Shown here in pieces: positions 4,985 to 5,304 of a stretch of 5,304 bases of DNA. Position numbers and translations under genes: made by a program. This stretch comes from Chloroflexota bacterium (GTDB lineage: Bacteria; Chloroflexota; Chloroflexia; Thermomicrobiales; UBA6265): positions 1 through 5,304 of the forward strand of contig JAEZJB010000375.1 in NCBI GenBank assembly GCA_023415845.1, in the 5' to 3' direction. The notes under the pieces are model-generated. The model did no database searches. It was not told the DNA's origin and was given only the letters and a program-made list of their open reading frames with translations. Within the stretch, counting starts at the first letter, position 1. Each line of letters starts with the position of its first letter.

Positions 4985-5304
4985 ATGCCTCACCTCGGAA
5001 CTACCGGTCGTCCATATCTTCTGAAGAAGCCTGCCGCGCGGCCTCGTTCTCCCGGCTCTGGTCTTCCGTTGAGTCGGCGTGCCGTCCTTGCCGGAGGCGC
5101 TGCCATCGCCATGGGCGCACAACTTTTCGGCCGCTCGTCGGTCGCTGCTCAACGCATGGATCCTTACACCTTCATCTCGGCGATGGAGGCCACCACCACA
5201 CTCGGGCAGTCGGTCGGGCAACCTGCCCCCGCCGGACAGCAGCTAACGACCTCCGATGGCCAGTCGTGGGATGCCTACATCCAGTTGCCCATCAAGGAGG
5301 GGCA
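4985..5304 (+). CDS. Tat-exported protein of unknown function, N-terminal part; runs off the right edge
   Basis: The frame stays open for 106 codons from an ATG with a good ribosome site to the window end. A basic N-region of about 30 residues leads to SRRAVLAGGAA, with twin arginines at 31-32. A hydrophobic stretch follows at 34-48, with a probable cleavage after VAA at 55. This is a strong Tat-type signal, so the protein should be exported folded. The visible mature part (56-106) begins QRMDPYTFISAMEATTT, continues through a Pro/Gly/Gln-rich stretch, and reaches WDAYIQLPIKEG at 95-106. No cysteine or recognisable domain is seen before the edge. A papain-like (C39-type) peptidase or another substrate-binding protein are guesses only. 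It is separated from the permease gene by 197 bp with a hairpin, so it is probably not in the same operon. The coding call is fairly sure; the function is not known. Confidence 0.75.
   Translation, partial: MPHLGTTGRPYLLKKPAARPRSPGSGLPLSRRAVLAGGAAIAMGAQLFGRSSVAAQRMDPYTFISAMEATTTLGQSVGQPAPAGQQLTTSDGQSWDAYIQLPIKEG

Noticed and set aside
4970..5221. Minus-strand open frame of 83 codons at the right end
   Set aside because: The plus strand here carries a ribosome site, an ATG and a clear Tat signal in one frame; the minus frame has no supporting signal.

Overview
The window looks like an accessory carbohydrate-utilisation locus from a GC-rich bacterium. Twin-arginine (Tat) type signal peptides on both exported proteins, strong G/C preference at third codon positions and a one-piece carbohydrate permease would fit a Chloroflexota (Thermomicrobia-like) genome. 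That placement is inference from style and is not proven by the sequence.

Layout: (1) Positions 1-899, minus strand: the N-terminal 299 codons of a glycoside hydrolase family 95 (GH95, alpha-L-fucosidase type) protein. It has no signal peptide and runs off the left edge. (2) Positions 900-1291: a 392-bp divergent intergenic region. It holds a plausible sigma70-type promoter pointing right, a long leader of about 200 nt with inverted repeats including a perfect 14-bp palindrome, and a possible small upstream reading frame. (3) Positions 1292-2722, plus strand: a Tat-type family 1 sugar-binding protein of an ABC importer, with no lipobox cysteine. (4) Positions 2723-2804: an 82-bp gap holding a perfect 12-bp stem with a GTCA tetraloop. 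(5) Positions 2805-4787, plus strand: a 660-residue protein in which both carbohydrate-permease subunits (MalF/UgpA-like, then MalG/UgpE-like) are joined in one chain, each with an intact EAA loop. (6) Positions 4788-4984: an intergenic region with a probable transcription-ending hairpin and an AT-rich -10-like hexamer. (7) Positions 4985-5304, plus strand: the start of another Tat-type exported protein of unknown function, running off the right edge.

Working model (inference): the binding protein captures an oligosaccharide outside the cell and the fused permease imports it, using an ATPase encoded elsewhere. The divergently encoded cytoplasmic GH95 enzyme then removes fucose or a related sugar. 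The most unusual element is the fused permease, whose linker carries an extra strongly hydrophobic stretch. No RNA genes, insertion sequences or CRISPR arrays were seen.
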